Source: Thelonectria olida (lineage: Eukaryota; Ascomycota; Sordariomycetes; Hypocreales; Nectriaceae). From it: a stretch of 64,000 bases of DNA. Each line of letters starts with the position of its first letter. Position 1 is the stretch's first letter. Below are positions 11,008 through 21,153 of this stretch, in pieces. The stretch covers positions 2,604,001-2,668,000 of the forward strand of contig JAGPYM010000001.1 in the NCBI GenBank assembly GCA_020736575.1, read 5' to 3'. The position numbers and the translations under genes were made by a program. Below the pieces are notes generated by a model that saw nothing but the letters and a program-made list of their open reading frames with translations, ran no database searches and was not told where the DNA came from.

Positions 11008-12458
11008 TCACCTGTTCTTGACCTTCATCCACCCACTTGATCCGCGATGAGGAGAACTTTTGCCCTCAGACAGCACGTCCTTAGTCGCATTGTTTTCTTT
11101 ATTTGGGTCCTCCTCAACTTTCCAGGCATCGTCGTCTAGCATCTCCCAGTCGGGTATCGGGGCTTCAGTCACAAGCTTCTTCTTGAGCTTATCAGCAAGT
11201 TTCATGGGGCTGGGCAGCTTAAAGTTCTTTGTGAATTCGGAACCTTCAGCACCGCAGAGGAAGTAGTATGTGGCGCCGTGGGAGAACCGGCCCATCCAGT
11301 TGGCATGGCCAGTTTTGTCGCCGGCGTCTTCATTCGTGTTTTGGGGCGCAGAGGGGACAGGAAACATGCTGCCGCTGTTGGTCTGCTGGGTAATGAGTAG
11401 ACTATACAGGTTGCGGCCCATATTGCAAACGTCCTCGAAGTAAGTCTTGTCGCCGATGGGAACGCCCTGGGTACTACAGAGCCAAGCTATGTCGTAGGCA
11501 AGTAGAGTGACACCTTCGATAAAGTAGGAAAATGTGGCGGGGTCCTCCTTGGCAAGCTGCGGGAGAGGCTTGTCGACGAAGAGGGGTCTTGGGCGAGAGA
11601 CATAATGCGAGCTGAAGAGCCTGGCTTCGGAGGGCGGAGTGGAGATTCCTGGGCTGGGAAATGCTGGTTCTCCTTGCTTGTAGGAGTTGTTCAAGTTGAA
11701 AATGGTTGGCTGAGGGTAATCACGATGAGGCAACGTGATGGCGGCAGGGAGGCGGATAGAGAGATAGTGAGAGCTGAGCATCAGAATGTGAGAAATATGA
11801 GCCAGCGAGGTTGAAATGAGCTCGGGGGAAAGCGCTGGAGAGAGTTAGCAACAGATACATATGAGACGATAGGTCCAAACGCACAGTTCATGCTGGCGAG
11901 GTCGATTACCGGATGACCTCCCAGGGAATAGTCATAGCGGCCTGTCACCCTCTTTGTTCGCTTCAACCCGTAAAGTCGAGCGGCTTCCATGCATAGAAAA
12001 GCTCGGGTACTCGACGTGTCCTCTGCCGTCTTTGACCAGCGGTAGTTGAACATGTTGATTGACTTGTCAACGTCCTTGTGTTGCTTGACCCTCTTTTCAA
12101 TCAATCCATGAGAGACAGCAGCGATATCGGATCTGCGGCGGGAGATGTCGGCCTTTCTGGCCTTAATCTCTTCTCTCGCGGCCTTGATTTCGTTTCTGAG
12201 CTTATCAGCAGCGGCTAGAACCTGTGTTGTCCTATCTTCTGCTATGCGTTGTTGAGCCTGGAGCGAGTTCTTGCCGTCCAGGGAAGGGATGGTGGTGTCG
12301 GCCAAGAGGTCGTTGATTTCCTTTTGGAGGGCTTCATTTTCTAAGAGAAGACGCAGGCCTTTTATCCGGCCCTCATAGATCTGGTTTCTGGCGTCAACAG
12401 CACAGAGAAATGGTAGACGCTGGGCGTCATGGTTGCGATCGCAGATGTCGCACTCCAT
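11008..12458 (-). CDS. atg14: Autophagy-related protein 14 (Atg14/Barkor family)
   Basis: Subunit that directs PI3-kinase complex I (Vps34-Vps15-Atg6-Atg14) to the autophagosome formation site. Model: exon 1 12458-11885, intron 11884-11835 (50 nt, donor GTGCGT, branch GCTAAC), exon 2 11834-11008; 466 residues. The N-terminus MECDICDRNHDAQRLPFLC holds the CxxC plus third Cys characteristic of the family. Residues about 30-130 form a charged coiled coil used for pairing with Atg6, and the C-terminal half begins with the conserved ISHILMLSSHYLSIRLP segment. Exon 2 is in frame from NSLSPELISTSL. Divergent from the small gene at 13132. Its partner Atg6 lies 9 kb away. Confidence is high from the pattern of the family; the UVRAG/Vps38 type is less likely given the Cys motif and short N-terminus. 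Confidence 0.85.
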
Positions 12459-13131
12459 GCTGGGACTCTTGGCTAGGATGTGGGCCAGCGGGACTCGAAT
12501 GTCGTCGGGTCTTCAGCTTGGAGGATGGAAGTGCTCGCGGAAGAAATTGAGAGGTGATCTTGGTTGAAAATGGGTGAATAAGTACGCTTCTCGTCCCTGT
12601 TCCAGTGTTCCAGGTCATCAAGGTGAATCCCGAATGGCAGATGACATCGAGGATCGAGGCATGGAAGCGGGTCACAAGGTTGCGACGTCGAAGGTTGTGG
12701 CTCACCACACACTAAGCCACATTTGGGGCGCAGGCAGCAAACCTTTGAATCAGCGAACTGGACGCCTTGTAGCGGGGGGCGGCAGGCACCATTGAAACGT
12801 TCAGCTCAGTTACCTACAATCTTGCCCGTTGAAGTGGGTTCAAACGTTCAGGCATATCGTACCTACCTAGTAGTTACTTCCTGACTTCTTTCGTCTACCT
12901 AGGTACCGTGAGCACCGACGTTTCGACAAAGGCTACAGTGTGCGAAGTACGAGCACCAGCTTCTTCACCTGTCCATCCAATCAATGACGGTGTGAGATCG
13001 TCTGTCCCTGCTTTCCACCAGCCTTTGGTTAATCAGCTTGTTGTTCAAGTATCTACCTACGTCCTTGGTCCACCCCGGACAGACTGCTGCGCAGGAAGTG
13101 TGACAGTCAACCTCACGCATCCCCCGTTGCT
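12459..13131. promoter_or_regulatory. Divergent intergenic region between atg14 and a small conserved gene
   Basis: About 670 bp. Short open frames on both strands here have no family features. A TACCTACCTAGTAG and CTACCTAGGTACC pair lies at about 12860-12906; the same TACCTAGG motif recurs in the npr2 upstream region. Confidence 0.4.
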
Positions 13132-13767
13132 ATGTCAACAATCCATGAACACCTAACGCGCCGTGCATCACCTTCAAGCATGGAGCCTCAACCCTCCTCA
13201 CCATCCAAGCTTGGCGACGGGACCCAGAATCACGAACCAGAATCTGAAGAAAAGCAACCCATCATGGACGGAGAACGAGTCGTGTCTGATCAACAGAAGC
13301 AACCTTCCCCCAATGTGAGAACCCCAGAACCAGCTGGGGACCACACCCCAGACCCGCCAGGTACTCCCGGCGCTCTCCCGTCTTTCGATTGGGAGGATTT
13401 CGAGGCTCGGTACGAGCAGGCTTTACGCGACGCGGATGAACAGGAGCAGGAGATTTTGAAGCGAGCAGACGCTCTCTCTAAAGTAAGTCAAAGAACCATG
13501 CTCTACTGACCCGATGTCGCTAACAACCCAAAGTACTTCAGAGTTTGGGCGTCTGCAGCGTCAACTCATGACGACGAGCGCGCAGTAAAGCGCTTGCAGA
13601 CTCGTCGAAGGTTTGTCAACCTGTCCGAGGAGAAAATGGCTCAGAAACAGCAACACTGTGAGTTTTCTGACCCGTCAGAAGTAACCCTACTGGTGCTAAA
13701 GGTATATTCAGACGACGAGGTTGTGCGAGCCTTTGAGAGCGCCTTGGCTCTTCTCCGTTCCAAGTAA
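13132..13767 (+). CDS. Small conserved fungal protein, function unknown
   Basis: Model: exons 13132-13482, 13534-13657 and 13712-13767, introns of 51 and 54 nt with GTAAGT and GTGAGT donors, 176 residues. The N-terminal 75 residues are Pro/Ser-rich and disordered. The rest, from SFDWEDFEARYEQAL through YFRVWASAASTHDDER to HYDEVVRAFESALALLRSK, is helical and charged and reads as one continuous conserved coiled-coil-like domain across all three exons, which supports the splicing. I have an impression that similar proteins occur in other filamentous fungi but cannot name a family. Start: the ATG at 13132; a second in-frame ATG at 13180 is possible. Confidence 0.75.
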
Positions 13768-13861
13768 GCTGGGTGGCTTGGCCCTAACTAATCCATCGGC
13801 AAACTGGACTCGTTTGGACGGCGGTCCAAAGTATATCTCTTCCGTTGATATTTACGCCCCC

Positions 13862-13886
13862 TTTTTTTTTTTTTTTTTTTTTTTTT
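13862..13886 (+). repeat. Poly(T) tract of 25
   Basis: An uninterrupted run of 25 T residues between the 3' end of the preceding gene and the promoter of the DUF3807 gene. Such tracts are nucleosome-disfavouring promoter elements in fungi. Confidence 0.9.
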
Positions 13887-13957
13887 GACCACGGCGCTTT
13901 TCTCATTGCCTTACCCTTTGAGCTCGTGGTTGGTCGAGCAACAAAGCAGTTGCGTGG

Positions 13958-13965
13958 CACGTGAT
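13958..13965 (+). promoter_or_regulatory. E-box CACGTGAT upstream of the DUF3807 gene
   Basis: CACGTGAT lies about 90 bp upstream of the start codon at 14054, next to the poly(T) tract. The core matches sites used by fungal bHLH factors. A functional role is inference. Confidence 0.45.
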
Positions 13966-14053
13966 GTGATGCCTGGATGGACCCATCGCGTCTCGACCTT
14001 TTAGCTTCGAGGTCGCGGTCTCATCTCAACAAACTTCCTCGCCCATCCCCGAC

Positions 14054-14636
14054 ATGACTGCGACGAGCCATGTAGGCACATCAACCAATTATGGCGTGCC
14101 CGATATTTCTAAGGTTTGTTTCGCTAGTGCTCTGTGCCTATAAATCGCGAACTAATAGGAGACAGGACGATTTATTCGCCTTCCACCAGGCGCACTTCTC
14201 AGAAGATACAATTACTGCTTTCGGCAGCACCTTCATGAACCAGCCTAATGAGCCTCATGATGACACGACCTACGAAACGTGGGAAGAAGAAGAGGATGAC
14301 CTGGGCTATTATGCAGATGGGGTCAAACGTACTTTGACGGATGAGCAAATCGAAATCTTTCGTCACTCGGAGCTCGAAGCCCTCCGCAAGAAAAAGGAAA
14401 GAGAATCCGACGCCAAAGCAAGCTTATCCTCGGATGAAGCCAAGGATTTGAGTGACGGAGCACCTGCCCGGACACCTCGTTCTGGTACTACTTCAAACAC
14501 ACCACCAACTGTCGGCACCAAGAAAAAGAAGAAGACCAAAGGTGCCAAGCGTGTGCGGCTTGAGCCTAAACCAGATCTCCGAAAGAGGACCTGGGATATT
14601 GTTGAGAAGGGTCTGGACACACTGGATTACGACTAG
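14054..14636 (+). CDS. DUF3807 family protein
   Basis: Model: exon 1 14054-14113 (20 codons), intron 14114-14165 (52 nt), exon 2 14166-14636; 176 residues. The join gives ISKDDLFAFHQAHFSED, and the segment YYADGVKRTLTDEQIEIFRHSE is what I recall as the signature of the fungal DUF3807 family. The C-terminal half is charged with a lysine cluster (TKKKKKTKGAKRVR), a likely nuclear or nucleolar localisation signal. Function is unknown. The exon-1 start is preferred over the internal ATG at 14091, which lies in the intron side of the frame and would add an unrelated leader. Confidence 0.75.
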
Positions 14637-16018
14637 ACCTTCCCTGCATGGTGGATAGAGTCTATTACCTGCATGCTTGCAGGTGTGAATGACCCGACGC
14701 CGATCTGGATACAACTTCAACGAAGATACGAGATGGGATTTGAGCGAGGCAGTTCGATTCGAGGGTGAGTCGCATATGATTTCTTTTCAACCCTATCTCG
14801 TCATGATGAAAACCTATGTATTGTCATCCTTAGTCGGATCATGACTGGAGATGTAAGATCCATTGGCCCCGGTCACTGGTGATGTCTTTGCAGTCGTGAC
14901 ATGTCGATCGCTTAATCTTCTCTCTGAGAGTACGAGACGCTATCATCAGTCCAACATATGTTGCATATTTGACCAATCCAGTTACTGACAGCTTGAATTG
15001 AATAGGGAACAAAGAACCCGGGAAGAAGTCTTCGATACAGCTCGTGCGTGAGAGATATTCAGGGCCTGGAATGGGTAATCTTGCCGCTCTCACTATCGTG
15101 TTACTACGGCAGTGACGCGTTTTTCAAACTTGCAGATGATATGATGGATGTTCTTATGTGTAACCATGCACCTGCACCTTAATGACTGCGGGTGACATAA
15201 TAGTACATATGGCAGGTTGTTGGATGTTTCATGTGGGCAAACGTGCATGAGGAGACCAATAATTAGATGACGCCAGAGAACGACAGAATGAATAAATGAT
15301 AAAACTGTTGTTTTGATCTGGGATGTATGTTGTTATTATTGCCATAGCAAGTGGGACGACGGCCAAGAAGTGGTATTGCTGTTGTCTCGTGGTCGTCCAT
15401 TCCACCCATCCCAAGGCTCACTTTGCCGAATTCCTTGATTCTTGCGTCTTACTATTGCCAGAAATAGCTGCGTGCTTGGGAGCAGCGAGCGTCTGCTGAT
15501 GCCGTGCAGCACGGGTTGCACGGGAGTTGCTTAGCTTATCGCTGCCTCGGGCTTGCGATAAGGACTGCGGCCAATCAAAACGCGTTGTTCACGCGAAGCA
15601 CGGGCCAATGTGTCCAGCGGAGTGAACTCTCGCGGAGTTCTCCCTGATTTCTCGCTGGGACACATACTCTTGCAGTGGCTGTAGCGCACCTCGAGGACCT
15701 AACTAGAGGGCGCTACGGTGGAAGCGCGGGCGGGGGCTGACCTTCCCTGTACGTACCGACATCCCACCTTCAATGGAATTTCTTAGCATCCGCCGCCCAC
15801 CGCAGAGCAAACCTCTCTCCAGGCGGCCCATATTCATCCAGCCTTCTCCCCTCCTCCATCCCCAGACGCTCAAACCCCGTAGTTATTCACCAACTTTCGC
15901 TTCCGTCTCTCCTTCACCGTCTCCCGCCACTCGACCCGAAACCCTCGATACACAACTCCCGACAACCTCCTTTTTCGTTGCGCGTCGCTTTCTTGCGACG
16001 CCCTCCCCGATCGTCACA
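14637..16018. other. Intergenic region upstream of CK2 alpha
   Basis: About 1.4 kb without a supportable gene in 14637-15772. CCAAT boxes occur at about 15572 and 15604, and the segment before 15770 is GC-rich. From 15773 to 16018 the sequence is open in frame with the CK2 alpha start codon; it is treated here as 5' leader. Confidence 0.45.
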
Positions 16019-17348
16019 ATGGCGCGGGTCTATGCCGATGTCAACCAGAACATGCCCCGCAGTTACTGGGACTACGACTCGGTCAATATCAGTCCGTTTA
16101 TCCTCATCTATCGACGCTTCCTGCATCGTATTGACCCTAATTCTTAGGCTGGGGCGTTCTTGAGAACTACGAGGTCGTTAGGAAGATTGGTATGTGACCG
16201 CTTTCCTGCCCTCGACCGTCTGATCCTGAGTTATTAACCCAGTTGCCATCCAGGTCGTGGTAAATACTCCGAGGTTTTCGAGGGCATCAACATCGTCAAC
16301 TACCAGAAATGTGTCGTCAAAGTCCTCAAGCCTGTCAAGAAGAAGAAGATCAAGCGAGAGATCAAGATTTTGCAGAACCTGGCAGGTGGGCCCAATGTTG
16401 TTGCCCTGCTCGATGTTGTTCGGGATTCACAGGTTCGCCCTCCCTCGTTGTTGGCATATAACCAAACAATATGCCTTGCTAACTCCGCTGTCCAAAATTT
16501 AGAGCAAAACGCCTTCTTTGATCTTCGAGCACGTTAACAACACCGATTTCCGAAGCCTCTACCCCAAATTCAACGACATCGACGTCCGGTACTACATTTT
16601 CGAGCTACTCAAAGCCCTCGACTTCTGCCACAGCAAGGGAATTATGCATCGCGATGTGAAGCCTCACAACGTTATGATCGATCATGAGAATCGAAAGGTT
16701 TGTAAAGCCAATTTGGGCCTCACAGCCAACCTCATTTTGCATTAACTGACTCGTCCTAGCTTCGCCTGATTGATTGGGGCTTGGCCGAGTTCTATCATCC
16801 TGGTACAGAGTACAACGTCCGTGTAGCATCTCGGTACTTCAAGGGACCCGAGCTGTTGGTTGATTTCCAGGAGTACGACTACAGCCTCGACATGTGGAGC
16901 CTCGGCGCCATGTTTGCATCCATGATCTTCCGCAAGGAGCCTTTCTTCCATGGCAACAGCAACGCTGATCAGCTGGTGAAGATCGCCAAAGTCCTCGGTA
17001 CCGATGATCTATTTGACTACCTCGACAAGTACGAGATTGAACTCGATGCCCAGTACGATGATATTCTCGGCCGCTTCCAGAAGAAACCATGGCATAGTTT
17101 TGTCAGCGCAGAGAACCAGCGATTCGTCTCTAATGAAGCCATCGATTTCCTCGACAAGCTGCTGCGATATGACCATCAAGTTCGTCTCTTCTGCCTCAAA
17201 TCTCGGCCTGTTTTGTGTACTAACATTCGACTAGGAACGATTGACCGCCAAGGAGGCTCAAGCTCACCCTTACTTCGACCCCGTTCGGGACCCCGAGGTT
17301 TTCAAGCAGCACCTCGCCAATGCCAACGGTACCGCTAGCAAGTCCTGA
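16019..17348 (+). CDS. cka1: Casein kinase 2 catalytic subunit alpha
   Basis: Constitutive acidophilic Ser/Thr kinase acting in nucleus and cytosol as an alpha2beta2 tetramer. Model: six exons 16019-16091, 16148-16189, 16254-16432, 16503-16697, 16760-17179 and 17235-17348, giving 340 residues, the normal family length. The joins restore the Gly-rich loop [12 protein letters not shown], the CK2-specific basic cluster [11 protein letters not shown], the catalytic loop HRDVKPHN, and [12 protein letters not shown], where DWG replaces the usual DFG as in all CK2 alpha proteins. The activation segment ends with the GPELLVD motif. Start: the ATG at 16019 has an A at -3 and gives the conserved MARVYADVN. 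The upstream in-frame ATG at 15773 would add 82 residues and is treated separately as a finding. Confidence 0.97.
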
Positions 17349-18003
17349 GAGCCTTTGGAATCCTCATACTCCCCGCTCCCGATAAATATCATCCGCGAAT
17401 TCCACCCTTCCGACTCACCCCTTCACTCATGATACCCGAGACCGATAGATCGACTATTGTCAAATTTGCACCCTTGTTAGGAAGATCAAATCAGTCGCCT
17501 CTCCCGCTCTCCCTTCGCAATATCGCCCGGAGTTTTGACGATCTGGATGCGATCGCTTTCGTGGTGCTCAACTCCAGTGATATTTTGAGGTCGACGTGAA
17601 GTTGTTTGAAAAAGCAGCTGCATTTTATCACGATGGCTTTCATCCCGTGGCTACGGGCAGTATGGGGATCTTTTGGGCTTCAGAGGCTTCTAGCGAATGG
17701 ACACAGGATAACAGGCTCTTTGGCGTTTCTGGGGCGGGGGCATATAGTGCGCGGGAACGAGGGTCGTCTACACGTATGAATCAGCGGCATGCCACACTTC
17801 CCTCTTTTGAGATTGGAAGTTTTCAGATAGCCTTTGAGATAGCTTGTAATTAACGTATGAAAGCGACTCTCATATACTTTCGGCATGTGTCCTGTGGCCC
17901 AAGAGGTCCCGTTGAGAGACTATGTAAGCTATCATGAAGATTGATCAACTCGAATTGCTGGTTAGGCTTTCCATATCCTTTGTTATGTACTTCTTCAGCT
18001 ATC
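17349..18003. other. Convergent 3' region between cka1 and scm3
   Basis: About 650 bp holding the 3' ends of two convergent genes. It is AT-richer than the flanking coding DNA. A short ORF at 17596-17853 shows no family features. Nothing else seen. Confidence 0.4.
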
Positions 18004-20718
18004 CTACAAGCAATTAAAGCAAAAATCCCTGTCACATCGATACCCGTCAATGCCACAGGTCCTGATGGTACCTCCTGGCGTCTTGACTACACTGCTAGGG
18101 CTAATGGGTTCCCGAGGGCGCTTTTTGATGGGCGTGCGGAACACTTCTCTCGTCAGAGCGCTGGAGTGCCATGTTTTTATCGTGGATGCTACGGCAGTGC
18201 GAGATTGAAAGGGAGATGGTTGAGGGCGGTTGAGTTCGTCGAGACTGTCATCAGACTCCGAGTCGGAATTGTTGGCGGAAACGAGGGAGAGGAGGGAGCG
18301 TCGCGAGGAGGGGGCACGGGAGGTACGGATGGCTGTGTTGCGCGGTGTTTGGGGTCTGGAGGACTGCATTGGTTTTGATTTTCTGGGTGTGCTGGGAGAG
18401 GCACGGGGGATAGAGCCGAATTCTTTGATTGAACGTGGCGAGGGAACGGGCAGCTCTGGTTGAGACAACACAGCTGGTGGTTCTTCTGCGTCGTTCATAG
18501 AGGCACCATCATCAGTTGCGGGTATTGTAGAGATTGGTGATGAAGCAGGTCCAGGAGCTAAGGCCTGTTCCCGAGAATCAACAATAGTCTCGGGATTGGC
18601 TACAGGTTCAGGAGCTGGGGGCCGTTCCTCAGCGGGGGAATCAACAATAGGCTGGGGATTAGCTGTAGATTTAGGATTGACCTTGGATACTGCAGACGAT
18701 GGCTTGTTGCCTTGGCTTTCCCGTGGCTCAGTCGTAATGTTATCAAGAGACTTGGCCGGGTTCTTCGACCTCGAAGATCTTAGAAGCTTTCCGCCTTCCT
18801 CTTGACTTGTGGTGTCGCCTGCGTCTGGAACAAGCTTGAACTTTGGGGAATCTGAGATCACCTCGTGGAGGTTCTTGATCTCTCTTGACAATGGCTTTGC
18901 AGGCGTACCGTGTTGATCGGCCTTCGACTTCGGTCCAACTGGAGCAACCGTGGAGGATTTCCGGGGCCGACCAGGACCTCGCCGTTTTGGAGCGTCTGGA
19001 ATTGTGCTTGACTCTGCCTGGGGGTTTGCCTCTGGGACAGCTTTCTCGTGTACTTGTGCTTCTGAGTCTGGTTCAGTAGAAGCAACTTCTGTCGTCGGTA
19101 CATTTCGCTGTGGGAGGAAAATAGGTGCTTCGTCATCTGAGAGAGTCGTGGACGGGTTCGCATCATGGGAAGCAGAACCGCTGATGGTCGTTGGTTGTTC
19201 CTTGGGCTGGGATGATGGCCGTGGTGCGCTGCTTGTTGGAGGGGTTGCTGAATCCTGTGAATCTGGGATAACGCGGCCCAATTTAGATTTGGTGACGCTC
19301 TCTTGTATACTGGTTCGTATTGATGTCTGAGATGACCTTGGAGTTGTCTCAACACCCTCCATGGCAAGCTCGTCTACTGCATCAGTGCCATCCCGATCGT
19401 TGGCACTTGACGCCGACGCTTGGCTGCTTGAGTCCTTTTTGGACCGTGCTAATTTGTCTGCTTCTGACCAGGAAACCTTGCCCATGTACTCGGTTTGCCT
19501 TCTGACTCGACCTGACATTCTGCGGTTCACATTATCGTCTGCATCTTTTTGATTTGCGGCTTCGTTGGCGTTTTTGTCACTGCGTGGATTGTTGACCTTC
19601 ACACCCGAAGGTCGGCCCGGTCCTCGCTTAGGCGTTGGCTGGTCGTCTTTTTCCTGTCGAGAGCTGACAGCCCAAATTGATGTTCTTCCTTTTTGCGCAG
19701 GGAATTTGTATCTCTCCGCTTTGGATTTCTCCGACGCTGGCATGGAAGGTAGTTGTGGCTCCATGGCTGCACCAGGCTGTCCCCAATGTTGCGGTAGTTG
19801 CATAAGGGCGCCAGGTTGTCCGCACGCTTGAGCTTGAAGAAGTCCAGCCATGGCCCAAGGGTTGAACATAAAAGGAAACGGACTTTGTCCGTTGGGAGAC
19901 ACGGTAGAGTTGGCCGATGGTGCAATGGGGTTAAATGGGGTGTTGGTATTATTCGATATTGAGGGAACGGTTCCAGGAGGAAACGTTCCGAACGCCGAGA
20001 GGAAGCTCATGAAGAGGTTTCCATACATGTTCGGAGCGAAGGTAGCTACAGCTCCTGATTGGAAGTTCTGGAGGACTGACATATTGGCAACTTCAGAGCC
20101 GGATGCTGGCACCATGGCACTAGGCTCGGGTGCCATACGTAGTTCTTCCACAGTCGCATTGTCTTCGTTTTTGTCTTCGCTGTCGCCGCCTTCTATGTTG
20201 CGGCTGTCGTTTTCACTGGGGTTGAGTTCGTTCTCGATTGGAGTTGAAGTTTGTTCATGATCGTTTTGAGGGCCATCGTCGAAGAGGTTGTCAGGAAGAT
20301 CTTCGAGCAAGAAGCCCTCGTCGGCGTCGTAGTCGCCAGCAGCGCCAGCGTCGCCATTTCCGTCGTCACTCCATGCTCCCCCTAGATCGCCCTCATGCCG
20401 CATACCAGTCAGATGTCCATTGTTGACGACAATCTCTCCCGTTTCCATGTCGATCTCATCACCAATTCCATCAAAGTCTTGGCTGTACTTTTCAAAGATG
20501 TGTGCGAATGTTGCCTCAAGCCTCTGGTTTGCTTCTAGACGTTTTGTAGCTAGTTGATAGCCCTCATCGTGCGCTTGCGTTTGCCCTTCTTCCTGGTCAT
20601 GATGGAGGTTGTAGTGGGGTGAGGTGGTCTGTAGCTCGTCGGTTTCATCGTCGGGTTCTGCACTCCTCTGAAAGGGTGAAGAATCTTGTCGGCGTCGCTT
20701 GGCCGGGGGCTCCATCAC
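18004..20718 (-). CDS. scm3: Scm3/HJURP-type CENP-A chaperone
   Basis: Histone chaperone that deposits the centromeric histone CENP-A (CenH3) at centromeres. Single exon, 904 residues. After an N-terminal NLS (PPAKRRR), residues about 60-112 match the Scm3 domain: FAHIFEKYSQDFDGIGDEID followed by METGEIVVNNGHL, the signature that contacts CENP-A/H4. Two AT-hook motifs (RGPGRP cores, about residues 364 and 581) suggest direct binding to AT-rich DNA. The middle is acidic and disordered. The last 20 residues contain four Cys (TCGIDGYRCDRDFCFNCL), a possible zinc-binding tail. The long disordered form is what I expect for filamentous fungi, compared with about 220 residues in budding yeast. Divergent from atg6, with 435 bp between the starts. 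The domain assignment is confident; the roles of the hooks and Cys tail are inference. Confidence 0.85.
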   Translation of the reverse strand: MMEPPAKRRRQDSSPFQRSAEPDDETDELQTTSPHYNLHHDQEEGQTQAHDEGYQLATKRLEANQRLEATFAHIFEKYSQDFDGIGDEIDMETGEIVVNNGHLTGMRHEGDLGGAWSDDGNGDAGAAGDYDADEGFLLEDLPDNLFDDGPQNDHEQTSTPIENELNPSENDSRNIEGGDSEDKNEDNATVEELRMAPEPSAMVPASGSEVANMSVLQNFQSGAVATFAPNMYGNLFMSFLSAFGTFPPGTVPSISNNTNTPFNPIAPSANSTVSPNGQSPFPFMFNPWAMAGLLQAQACGQPGALMQLPQHWGQPGAAMEPQLPSMPASEKSKAERYKFPAQKGRTSIWAVSSRQEKDDQPTPKRGPGRPSGVKVNNPRSDKNANEAANQKDADDNVNRRMSGRVRRQTEYMGKVSWSEADKLARSKKDSSSQASASSANDRDGTDAVDELAMEGVETTPRSSQTSIRTSIQESVTKSKLGRVIPDSQDSATPPTSSAPRPSSQPKEQPTTISGSASHDANPSTTLSDDEAPIFLPQRNVPTTEVASTEPDSEAQVHEKAVPEANPQAESSTIPDAPKRRGPGRPRKSSTVAPVGPKSKADQHGTPAKPLSREIKNLHEVISDSPKFKLVPDAGDTTSQEEGGKLLRSSRSKNPAKSLDNITTEPRESQGNKPSSAVSKVNPKSTANPQPIVDSPAEERPPAPEPVANPETIVDSREQALAPGPASSPISTIPATDDGASMNDAEEPPAVLSQPELPVPSPRSIKEFGSIPRASPSTPRKSKPMQSSRPQTPRNTAIRTSRAPSSRRSLLSLVSANNSDSESDDSLDELNRPQPSPFQSRTAVASTIKTWHSSALTREVFRTPIKKRPREPISPSSVVKTPGGTIRTCGIDGYRCDRDFCFNCL

Positions 20719-21153
20719 GAGGTTGCTTCATGGGTGAATAACGGATGCGACAATACAGATATGATGGCGATGCCGTGATTTGCGCCGCAGCGAGGTGGAT
20801 GGGGCGGATTTGACGATTTAAGTGATGCATGGTTGGAGGAGCAACTGGAGGGGGCTCGACGCGTAAAGATGCATGGGACTTGACGCGTTTTGGGCGTGTA
20901 AAGTGGTGCCCCGCAGATCAAAGGCGCAGCAGCAGAGGTTTGGCAAAGTGGGATGGATGCAACTTGACTTGGACCCACTCCACCCAGTGGAAGCTTGTCC
21001 ACAGGTGTGCCTGGAGCATCATGGGGTGGGTGGGGGCTTAAGCTTCCAACCGCAGCTGATCAAGGCCGGACATCAGTCAACATCTGTATTCGCACTTCCC
21101 TCCCCCGCAACCTGCCATCGAGAACCCCGAGACATGCAGAACAAGGTTTCGTC
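20719..21153. promoter_or_regulatory. Bidirectional promoter between scm3 and atg6
   Basis: About 435 bp shared by divergent scm3 (minus) and atg6 (plus). An open frame in phase with atg6 extends upstream to 20995 but lacks the conserved MTCQKC start context. No TATA box or clear regulatory motif was recognised. Confidence 0.4.

Noticed and set aside
12473..12712. Overlapping minus-strand ORFs upstream of atg14
   Set aside because: They lie in the divergent promoter and do not join to the conserved MECDIC start by any good splice site.
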